From positions 1 to 64,000 of the forward strand of contig NZ_BCXA01000015.1 in NCBI RefSeq assembly GCF_001894865.1: a DNA stretch of 64,000 nucleotides. Direction: 5' to 3'. This stretch comes from Rhodococcus maanshanensis NBRC 100610 (lineage in GTDB: Bacteria > Actinomycetota > Actinomycetes > Mycobacteriales > Mycobacteriaceae). Positions 54,526 through 61,478 of this stretch are shown here, one piece after another (position 1 is the stretch's first letter; each line of letters starts with the position of its first letter). A program made the translations under genes and the position numbers. The notes beneath the pieces were generated by a model that was not told the origin of the DNA, ran no database searches, and saw nothing but the letters and a program-made list of their open reading frames with translations.

Positions 54526-55710
54526 TCAGCAGGTCTGCCGGGTCTCGTCACCCGCGAGGAGCGCGTCGGTGAACTCCTGCGCATCGGACCGCGACGCCGC
54601 GACCGCGGCCCGGTGGTCCGCGCCGTCATAGGTCCGGTAGTCGAGCTCGGCGCCCTTCTCGCACAGCTGCTTCACCAGGACCTGCGAGGCGGCAGGTGTG
54701 ACGAGGGCGTCCGCGGTGCCCTGCGCGAACAGCACCGGGACCTTGGGGTCGGCGTTCGAGGGCTCCTGCTCGGCGAGGTAGTCCGTCCACGGCCCGAGGT
54801 CCGCGCCCGGACGGATCACCGAATTCACCTGGATGTCACCGATGGCCGCTCGAACGTCGGCGATGCACCCGGTGCGGGCGGCCCGCATCAGCGGCTCTGC
54901 GGCCGGGGTCACGATCTCCGCCGGCACCACCGCCGGGTCCGCCGCCGCCGCACCGAGCAGGGTGATCGGCAGGAAGGACAGCACCGGGGCCACCGCCTGG
55001 CTGCCGCTCGCGACGTACTGCGGGGTCTGGCTCAGGCCGCTACCCGGCGCGACCGCGATCGCGCCGAGCAGGGTCAGTTCCGGCGCCCGGTCCACCGCCT
55101 GATCGGACGCGCTGATCGCCGCCGCGCCGCCCTGACTGTGCCCGCCGACAAACCACCTGTCGCCCACCGACGGGTCGAGATGCCTTGCTGCCCGGACGAT
55201 GTCGGTCACTGCATTCGACTCGGAGGTCGCGTTCAGATACGTGTGATCCCCTGGGGTGCCCATGCCCTCGTAGTCGGTCTGGACCACCACGTAACCGTTC
55301 TCGACCCACTGGTCGAGGGTCGCACTGACCATGCCGACGTAGTCGTGCACGGCGCCGTCGACCGTGTCGCCCGACGGTGCGCAGGTGTCCGCGATACCGG
55401 TCGTCCCGTGGGCCCAACTGAGCACCGGCCAGCCGCCGTCGGGCGCGGTCCCCGACGGGATCGCCACCGTACCGGAGACGACGATCGGCTCACCCGCACC
55501 GTTCTGCGATGCGTAGGTGATCAGCTCGCTGCGGGCGGCGCTCGGCAGCACCGCCGCGTTGGCGAGGGGCGCCGAGGAGAGCACGTCGCCTGCGCGCGGC
55601 GACGAACCGGAATCCTCTCCCCCACCCGAGGAACACCCGGTCACGGCGATGGCGGTGACCGCCAGTGCACCTATCATTCGGAACGAAACAGCTGGACGAG
55701 GGTGACGCAT
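54526..55710 (-). CDS. Secreted lipase lipoprotein (secretory LIP family)
   Basis: The 394-aa protein has a signal peptide with lipobox (ALAVTAIAVTGC, Cys ~26), a Ser/Gly linker, and an alpha/beta hydrolase of the secretory lipase type. SWAHGTTGIADTCAPS and TDYEGMG are conserved lipase blocks, GGHSQGG holds the nucleophile, LFAQGTADALV the Asp, and YDGADHRA the His. It has several Cys for disulfides (TCAPS, GCIADV, QLCEKG, QTC). Substrates of the family include triacylglycerols and other esters. ATG 55710 has GGAGG upstream. It is divergent from a TetR gene with a palindrome in the short spacer, so it is likely to be controlled by that repressor. Confidence 0.9.
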   Translation of the reverse strand: MRHPRPAVSFRMIGALAVTAIAVTGCSSGGGEDSGSSPRAGDVLSSAPLANAAVLPSAARSELITYASQNGAGEPIVVSGTVAIPSGTAPDGGWPVLSWAHGTTGIADTCAPSGDTVDGAVHDYVGMVSATLDQWVENGYVVVQTDYEGMGTPGDHTYLNATSESNAVTDIVRAARHLDPSVGDRWFVGGHSQGGAAAISASDQAVDRAPELTLLGAIAVAPGSGLSQTPQYVASGSQAVAPVLSFLPITLLGAAAADPAVVPAEIVTPAAEPLMRAARTGCIADVRAAIGDIQVNSVIRPGADLGPWTDYLAEQEPSNADPKVPVLFAQGTADALVTPAASQVLVKQLCEKGAELDYRTYDGADHRAAVAASRSDAQEFTDALLAGDETRQTC

Positions 55711-55756
55711 GGCGGCCTCCGAGCATGCGGTGGAGCAGATCGCCCCAGATGTGATT

Positions 55757-55772
55757 TAAGAAGGGCCTCTTA
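55757..55772. promoter_or_regulatory. TetR-type operator between lipase and TetR genes
   Basis: TAAGA-AGGGCC-TCTTA is a dyad with 5-bp arms, ending 5 nt before the GTG of the tetR gene and 47 nt upstream of the lipase ATG. A repressor bound here would block the start of the divergent tetR gene and probably the lipase promoter. Confidence 0.55.
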
Positions 55773-55777
55773 GTACC

Positions 55778-56416
55778 GTGGCGCGCACACCCATGTCAAC
55801 GAGTCGTCTCACTCTGGTGAGGGCCGCTGAGCAACTCGTGGCCGAGCGGGGCCTGCATGGTGTCCGCGCGAGCGAGGTCGTCAAGGCCGCCGGACACAAG
55901 AACAACTCGGCGGTCACCTACCACTTCGGATCGTGGGAGGGCCTGCTCGAGGCGGTGTGGCAGCTCCACACCGAGCCGGTCAACGAGGACCGCGCGGCCT
56001 TCATCGCGTCGGCGCGGGCGAGCGGCGACTTCACGCTGCCCACGATGGTCGAGGCTTACGTCGGCCCGCTCGTCGCCGAGCTGCGCAGGCAGCGGCCCAG
56101 CTACTGGGCGCGCTTCAGCGAACAGTGGCTGGCGGGCATCCGGCTCGATTTCTTCGCGCTCGACGACGCGGAGGCCGCCCGGCAACCGCACACGGACGCG
56201 GTCATGGTTGTGCACGGGCTGTTCACGGACATCGCGGGCGAGTTGACCCAGCTACCGGAGTCGATACGGCCGAGGAGGGTCGCGCTGATGGCACGGTTCG
56301 TGATCGGGGCCCTCGCGGCCTGGGAGCGCGAGCCAACGGCGGAGGCGGCACAGGATCTCGACTCCCTCGAGCCCGAGCTGATCCGAATGGCGGTCGCACT
56401 ACTCGCGGCCGAGTGA
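55778..56416 (+). CDS. TetR-family regulator
   Basis: This 212-aa repressor has an HTH at residues ~15-60 (TLVRAAEQLVAERGLHGVRASEVVKAAG and NNSAVTYHFGSWEGLLEAVW) and a helical ligand domain. The HTH form with NNSAVTYHFGSWEGLL is typical of a TetR group that controls fatty-acid or lipid genes. GTG 55778 has only a distant GAAGGG; ATG 55793 is in frame and also plausible. The palindrome directly before the GTG suggests a leaderless or near-leaderless transcript. A strong hairpin follows the stop. Confidence 0.88.
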   Translation: MARTPMSTSRLTLVRAAEQLVAERGLHGVRASEVVKAAGHKNNSAVTYHFGSWEGLLEAVWQLHTEPVNEDRAAFIASARASGDFTLPTMVEAYVGPLVAELRRQRPSYWARFSEQWLAGIRLDFFALDDAEAARQPHTDAVMVVHGLFTDIAGELTQLPESIRPRRVALMARFVIGALAAWEREPTAEAAQDLDSLEPELIRMAVALLAAE

Positions 56417-56487
56417 GGCGCTGCGCGCCCGTGCGCGGTTGAGGAGTCCATGCACTCGTCAACCGCGCACGGGCGGCGGAGCCGCCT
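56416..56487. repeat. Hairpin repeat acting as bidirectional terminator
   Basis: CGCCCGTGCGCGGTTGA (56426-56442) pairs perfectly with TCAACCGCGCACGGGCG (56459-56475); GAGT/ACTC inside and AGGCG/CGCCT outside add to the stem. It overlaps both flanking stop codons (tetR TGA and the HsaA-type TAG). The sequence and layout match the element at 32,824-32,895. Confidence 0.82.
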
Positions 56488-57664
56488 AGATCATCGCGCG
56501 GTGGATCCCCTGCGGCTCGCCGCCGAGCTGGGTGAGTGCCGAGGAGTGGAAGATCGAGCCCGGCACGTGGATCGCGTGGGCGATGCCGGCGTGTGCGTCC
56601 CGGAAGAAGCGCTGCATCGGGAACTTGTAGTGCAGCGCGCCTCCGCCCGAGCGCGCGAAGATCTCGTCCACCGCGCGCACCGCACGCCAGGCCGCCGCGG
56701 TCTGGGTACGACGCCCGATGGCACGCGCCTCGAAGTCGATCTCCTTGCCCGCCTCCGTCATGTCCCAGAACCGGTCGACGGTCTCGAGCAGGGCGGCGCG
56801 GGACGCGGCGATCTCGGCCGCGGCCTCGCCGATCGCGTAGAGGACGTACGGGTCCTCCTTGATCTTGGTCCCGGTGATCGCGACGCGGTCCTTCTGCGCG
56901 GCGATGTGGCAGGCCAGCGCGCCCTCGGCGATGCCGACGACCGCCGAGGTGATGCCGAGCGGGAACATGCAGGAGAACGGCATGTTGTACAGCGTCTCGG
57001 TGCGGCCCGCCTTCTTCACCGCGGTGCCGTCCATCACCTCCGAGGCCAGCATCGTGCGGTAGCTCGGGATGAAGGCGTCCTTGACGATCAGGTCCTTGGA
57101 CCCGGTGCCGCGGAGTCCGATGACATCCCAGGAGTCGGCGACGATCTGGTAGTCCGACCGCGGCAGGATCACGTGCAGCGGTACCGGCGGCATCACCGGC
57201 GCGCCGTTCTCGTCGCCGAGCAGGGCGCCGAGGAACGCCCACTGGCAGTGATCGGTGCCCGAGGAGAACGACCAGCGACCGTTGAGGACATAGCCCCCGT
57301 CGACGGCCTTGGCGACGCCCATCGGCGCGTACGGTGACGCCACCCAGGTGTCCTGGTCCGCGCCCCAGATCTCTTCCTGCACCTTCGGGTCGGCGAAGGC
57401 CAGCTCCCACGGGTGGACGCCGACGATGCCGGTGACCCAGCCGGCGGCGCCGTCCATCGCGGCGATGCTCATGACCGTCTCGGCGAACTCACGCGGGTGG
57501 ACCTCGAGCCCACCGTGCTGCTTCGGCTGCAGCATGCGGATCGCCCCCGACTCACGCAGCCGCTTCGCGGAGGTGTCGGTGAGCCGCATGAGCCGGTCGC
57601 CCTCCACACCCTCGGCGCGGATCTCCTCCGCGAACTGCTCGATCCGATCCTGGACCTGACCCAT
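56486..57664 (-). CDS. Flavin-dependent monooxygenase, HsaA family (second near-identical copy)
   Basis: This 392-aa protein is a close paralogue of the one at 43,941-45,119, with the same length, the same start MGQVQ and the same end GGEPQGIHR(A/S)MI, and roughly 90% identical by eye. Substitutions are spread evenly and mostly conservative (for example DRTAITGQ to DRVAITGT), so the copies have evolved for some time rather than arising recently. It is preceded by an AlkA-like gene and followed by the convergent tetR gene. It lacks an adjacent dioxygenase, so it may have been moved from a larger unit or serve another substrate. ATG 57664 is the likely start. Confidence 0.86.
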   Translation of the reverse strand: MGQVQDRIEQFAEEIRAEGVEGDRLMRLTDTSAKRLRESGAIRMLQPKQHGGLEVHPREFAETVMSIAAMDGAAGWVTGIVGVHPWELAFADPKVQEEIWGADQDTWVASPYAPMGVAKAVDGGYVLNGRWSFSSGTDHCQWAFLGALLGDENGAPVMPPVPLHVILPRSDYQIVADSWDVIGLRGTGSKDLIVKDAFIPSYRTMLASEVMDGTAVKKAGRTETLYNMPFSCMFPLGITSAVVGIAEGALACHIAAQKDRVAITGTKIKEDPYVLYAIGEAAAEIAASRAALLETVDRFWDMTEAGKEIDFEARAIGRRTQTAAAWRAVRAVDEIFARSGGGALHYKFPMQRFFRDAHAGIAHAIHVPGSIFHSSALTQLGGEPQGIHRAMI

Positions 57665-57790
57665 TGATTGCCTCCCACTGCCGTGGCGTCGGTAGCGCGC
57701 CGTCGTCAATCGAACACCATCGTGCACCCGGCCGGGCCGGTTCGGCGAGACGAACCCGTCGCCTGGGAAAGAACCTCCCTCGCCGCGAAC

Positions 57791-58726
57791 TCAGCGCCCG
57801 CGATGATCGGTGATCGGGGTGCGCGGCCCGAACTTGGGCTTGACCGCCTGGCCGCTGACCTGGAGCAGCCGGACCACCCGATGCCGGTGCGGCCGGACCG
57901 ATTCGAGGTACTCGACCATCTCCGCATCGTCCAGCGGGCGGCCGAGCAGAGACCACCCGACGATCGCGGACAGGTGGAAGTCGCCCACCGAGAGGGCGTC
58001 GGCGTCGCCGAGGGCCCGCTGGGCGACCTCCGCCGCCGTCCACTCCCCGATCCCAGGGACGACCCGGAGCCGGGCCGCCGCGTCCGGAGCCGACATCGCC
58101 GCGGACTCCTCGAGCCGGTTCGCCACCGCCGCCGCGGTGACGATGGCGCGGGAGCGGCGCGGATCCACGCCCGCCCGATGGAACTCCCACGACGGGATCC
58201 GGCGCCACACCTCGGCAGGGGGTGGCACCCGCATTCCGTCCGGTGCCGGGCCCGGCGCGGGTGCGCCGTAGCGGGTGACCAGCCGCCGCCAGGAGGCACG
58301 GGCCGCCACGGTGTGCACCCGCTGCTCCAGGATCGCGGGCACCAACGCCTCGAACACCCGGCCGGTGCGGGGGATCCGGAGCCCGGGGAAGCGCCGATGC
58401 GCCTCGGCCACCTTCGGGTGCTCGGGCGCGAAGCCGGCGGTGTCGTCGGCCTCACCGAGCAGGTCGGCCAGGGTGGTCTCGAACTCCGCCGCGCCGGGAC
58501 CCCAGGCCCGGCAGGACACCGTTGTCGCGCCCGCCTGGGTCAGCCGATAGGTCACCGCGCCGGTCGGCATCAGCGACGTCCGCCAGAGCGCACCGTCGGC
58601 GGTGGTCCGGTGACAGGGGTCGTAGGGGCCGCGGCCGAGCGGGGCGAGCGTGCTGGCCAGCGCCAGCGGTCGGGCGCTGACCAGCGTCGTCTCCACCGCA
58701 TCGGGATGTGCGGCCTGGGTGGTCAT
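57791..58726 (-). CDS. DNA glycosylase, AlkA/HhH-GPD type
   Basis: The 311-aa enzyme has the helix-hairpin-helix glycosylase signature RVVPGIGEWTAAEVAQRAL at residues ~222-240, with the catalytic Asp in SVGDFHL (~252). Such proteins excise alkylated bases such as 3-methyladenine. The N-terminal ~90 residues (YDPCHRTTADGALWRTSLMPTG) form the beta-sheet domain common in AlkA-like enzymes of actinobacteria. The C-terminus ends KPKFGPRTPITDHRGR. The gene sits between a SnoaL-like gene and an HsaA-type gene, all on the - strand, without a clear functional link. ATG 58726 is the first start. Confidence 0.88.
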   Translation of the reverse strand: MTTQAAHPDAVETTLVSARPLALASTLAPLGRGPYDPCHRTTADGALWRTSLMPTGAVTYRLTQAGATTVSCRAWGPGAAEFETTLADLLGEADDTAGFAPEHPKVAEAHRRFPGLRIPRTGRVFEALVPAILEQRVHTVAARASWRRLVTRYGAPAPGPAPDGMRVPPPAEVWRRIPSWEFHRAGVDPRRSRAIVTAAAVANRLEESAAMSAPDAAARLRVVPGIGEWTAAEVAQRALGDADALSVGDFHLSAIVGWSLLGRPLDDAEMVEYLESVRPHRHRVVRLLQVSGQAVKPKFGPRTPITDHRGR

Positions 58727-58787
58727 CCCCCGACGATAGGTCGCCTACTGCCGGCGGACTCGCGCGGCCTCACGACCCACCACCCGG

Positions 58788-59162
58788 CTATCGGGTGCCG
58801 AACACCTTCTCGAACTTGGCCGTGTCGCCCGCGGTCTGGATCTTGACGACCTTCCCGTCCCGGTAGGTCAGCACGTCGGCGGAGTCCCAGCTCTCCCCGC
58901 CCGCACTCACCTGGGTCAGGACCACGACCCTCTCCTCGTCGGCGAGAAAATGCTGGGGCGTGGTGGTCAGGGACTTCTCGGCCAACTTCGCCCACAACCC
59001 GCCGACCTCGACCTTGCCGTGATAGGTGCCGGAGACCGCGCTGTTGCCCGGCACGATCCACTCGAGGTCGTCCGCGAGGTCGGTCATCGCCGCCTCCGCG
59101 TCGCCGGCCGCGAACGCCGCGTACCCCTTCTTCGCGATCTCGATGTTCTGCTCACCTGACAT
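58788..59162 (-). CDS. SnoaL-like (NTF2-fold) protein
   Basis: This 124-aa protein has the SnoaL-like pattern: NIEIAKKGYAAFAAGDAEAAMTDLADDLEWIVPG, then GKVEVGGLWAKLAEKS, VVVLTQVSAGGESWDSADVLTYRDGKVVKIQTAGDTAKFEKVFG. The last block with a Trp-rich strand is typical of nuclear-transport-factor-2-like proteins. The function is unknown; some family members protect or modify small molecules. GGGAGG lies 6 nt before ATG 59162. The downstream gene is an AlkA-like DNA glycosylase in the same direction. It is not closely related to the SnoaL-like gene at 51,599. Confidence 0.85.
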   Translation of the reverse strand: MSGEQNIEIAKKGYAAFAAGDAEAAMTDLADDLEWIVPGNSAVSGTYHGKVEVGGLWAKLAEKSLTTTPQHFLADEERVVVLTQVSAGGESWDSADVLTYRDGKVVKIQTAGDTAKFEKVFGTR

Positions 59163-59264
59163 GAGACACCTCCCGTGTCCTGTCGTTCTCCGATGAGACC
59201 GACAGGTCCAGTCAAGCAACGGGCACCCGGGGTGTACATGTCATCCGCCGATTGGTCCGGTCGA

Positions 59265-60764
59265 TCAACCGCCGCCGGCCGGTCCCATCCGTCGTCGCTG
59301 CCTGGCGTTTGCCATGCTGACAGCGGCACGCGCCAGACGCGGGGCGCGGCGAGCGACCTGGAGTACGGCGCGGTCGATCGGGGTGAGCCCTCGCGCTTCC
59401 TGGCGAACAGCAATAGGACTGTGGTCGCCGTCGGCGAGCGCATACAGGGCCCAGCGGCCAGGAACGCCCTTGAGGTCACGCTCACCACGATCCTCGAACA
59501 CCAGTCCCGATCCGACGACCAGATCCCGAACCGTCCTCGACACGAGCACCTCACCCGGGCCGGCGGCGGCACCTACGCGGGCACCGATGTGCACCGTCAT
59601 CCCGGCCAGGTCCGTGCCGATGTGTTCGATCTCCCCTGTGTGTACACCGGCGCGAACCGCGATGCCCAGTTCCGCCGCGGACACGCAGATCGCCTGTGCG
59701 CAGCGGACCGCGGAACTCGGGCCGTCGAAGACGCTGAAGGTGCCGTCTCCCATGAGGCTGACGACCCGACCGCCCGAGTTCGCAACCTCCAGTCGGACCT
59801 GTCGCTCGTGCGCGGCCAGGAGTTCCCGGTAGCTCACGTCCCCGAGCCCGGACAACAACTCGGTCGAGCCCACGATGTCGGTGAAGACGACCGAGCCGAG
59901 AAACCGGTCGACGTCGGCGGGATGGCTGGCTCCGGTGACCATCTCCTCAAACTGGTCGAAGATGGGTATCGAGCCCTCGCCGATCGAGGCGCCCGGCCGC
60001 GTCGGCGGCAGCAGGTGAAAGCTCGCACCGGGTATGAGCTCGGCGACGTACCTCACGGCTCCCTCGGAGGCCGCATTGGCCGGGTTGCAGAGCACCCTGG
60101 TGGGCGCCTGGACCGAACGCAGCACCTCGCTGAGGTCGAGCCGCAACGCCCAGTCGAGAAAGGCGCTGGCGGCCGCCGGGGTGGCGGCGCAGCGTTCGAT
60201 CATCGCCATCAGCCGCCGGTTGTGCGGCGACATCAGCGCCGGATCCCACATCTCCAGCGTCTGGCCGGTGCCCCAGTTGCGATACGCCTCCAGGTAACCG
60301 GCCACGAAGTGCTCGGCCTCGGCGGCCTCCCACCCGTGTAACTCTGCTGCGCCGCACAGCGGCCCCTGGGCGACGGGGTTGACGAGCACCAGCCCCGCGA
60401 CGCGCGCGGGGGAACGTGCCGCGAGCAGGGCCAGCGGGCCGCAGGTGGTGACATACCCGATCAGCGTCGCCCGCCGCATGCCCGCCGCATCCATCACGGC
60501 GGCGATGTCGTCGGCCTGCTGCTCCACGGTCGGGACGTGGTCGACCTGATCCGAGAGCCCGAAACCCCTGCGCTGTACGTAAACGGTTCGCGCATAGGCG
60601 GCGACTCGCTCGAGGAGCGCGAGGATGTGGGGATCTGTCCACATCAGATCGAGATGCATCCCGATTTCGAGGAACGCCACGACGTTGTGCGGCGCGCCAT
60701 CGACGACCTGGTAGGCCAGCGCGTGACCGTCACGATCGAGATACCGGACCCCCGGCGGCTCCAT
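59265..60764 (-). CDS. Alpha/beta-hydrolase fused to a class III nucleotide cyclase domain
   Basis: This 499-aa protein joins an N-terminal alpha/beta-hydrolase domain (residues ~10-270) to a C-terminal class III adenylate/guanylate cyclase domain (~290-450). The hydrolase elbow reads LIGYVTTCGP; the usual GxSxG serine is replaced by Thr, so it may be inactive and act as a ligand sensor. The cyclase has metal-binding Asp residues in VVFTDIVGST and SLMGDGTFSVF. The Lys expected before GDG is not present (VVSLMGDG), and the Asn of the transition-state motif is replaced (TVHIGARVG), so activity is uncertain. A downstream SnoaL-like gene lies on the same strand. It resembles hydrolase-cyclase fusions common in actinobacteria. 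Confidence 0.88.
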   Translation of the reverse strand: MEPPGVRYLDRDGHALAYQVVDGAPHNVVAFLEIGMHLDLMWTDPHILALLERVAAYARTVYVQRRGFGLSDQVDHVPTVEQQADDIAAVMDAAGMRRATLIGYVTTCGPLALLAARSPARVAGLVLVNPVAQGPLCGAAELHGWEAAEAEHFVAGYLEAYRNWGTGQTLEMWDPALMSPHNRRLMAMIERCAATPAAASAFLDWALRLDLSEVLRSVQAPTRVLCNPANAASEGAVRYVAELIPGASFHLLPPTRPGASIGEGSIPIFDQFEEMVTGASHPADVDRFLGSVVFTDIVGSTELLSGLGDVSYRELLAAHERQVRLEVANSGGRVVSLMGDGTFSVFDGPSSAVRCAQAICVSAAELGIAVRAGVHTGEIEHIGTDLAGMTVHIGARVGAAAGPGEVLVSRTVRDLVVGSGLVFEDRGERDLKGVPGRWALYALADGDHSPIAVRQEARGLTPIDRAVLQVARRAPRLARAAVSMANARQRRRMGPAGGG

Positions 60765-60773
60765 TCGAACAGT

Positions 60774-61316
60774 CTAGGACTCTTCGCGGCCGCGGGAACC
60801 CTCGTCGCCCTCACCCCGGTAGGACGCGGCCGACCGCCCGTGACCCGCCTCGCGGGTGATGTGATCGACCAGCGGCTGAGTCCGGTACTTCACCGGCGTC
60901 GTCAGCGCGAGCGTGGTCGTGGTGTGCGCGACGCCGTCGAGACCGAGGACGCTCTCGAGCACGTGCAGCAACTCCTCGTGCGAGGGCGCCGCGATGCGGA
61001 TCAGCAGGTCTTCCCGGCCGGTCGTGGTGTGCACCTCCAGCACCTCGGGGACCCCGCGCAGGTCCTCGATGACGTCGTTGATGCGGCCCTGCTCCAGCTC
61101 GGCACCGACAAAGGCCTGCACCGGCAGCCCGAGGGTGGGCAGGTCTACCTCCGGGCGATACCCGGTGACCACCCCGGTCTCCTCCAGGCGCCGCATCCGG
61201 GAGGCGATGGTGTTCCTGGCGACGCCAAGTCGGGCGGCCAACTCCATCACCCCGGCGCGCGGATCCTCGGTGAGCAGTTTGAGCAGCGAGGCGTCGAGCC
61301 GATCGATGCTGATCAC
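60774..61316 (-). CDS. Lrp/AsnC-family regulator
   Basis: The 180-aa regulator has an N-terminal HTH (SIDRLDASLLKLLTEDPRAG, LAARLGVARNTIASRMRRLEETGVVTGYRP) and a C-terminal RAM ligand domain (VQAFVGAELEQ, VPEVLEVHTTTGREDLLIRIAAPSHEELLHVL). A basic, Gly-rich tail of ~25 residues follows. GTG 61316 with GAGG upstream is preferred to the extension starting at 61424. It is divergent from an indolepyruvate ferredoxin oxidoreductase-family gene, an arrangement in which Lrp-type proteins typically control the neighbouring amino-acid catabolic enzyme. A TATGAT on the - strand at 61354-61359 may be its -10. Confidence 0.87.
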   Translation of the reverse strand: MISIDRLDASLLKLLTEDPRAGVMELAARLGVARNTIASRMRRLEETGVVTGYRPEVDLPTLGLPVQAFVGAELEQGRINDVIEDLRGVPEVLEVHTTTGREDLLIRIAAPSHEELLHVLESVLGLDGVAHTTTTLALTTPVKYRTQPLVDHITREAGHGRSAASYRGEGDEGSRGREES

Positions 61317-61478
61317 AATGTCGACCTCATTCCAGTGTCGTGGGTCACAACTGATCATATCCGTCAGCTCATTCAGTGGGTGTTGACGGTCCCGCCACCT
61401 GGGCAAATCATTGCTACACCCCATGCCCGATTAATGCGCGCAACGTGACCCGATGCGGCAAAGGAACGGTGGACCGCG

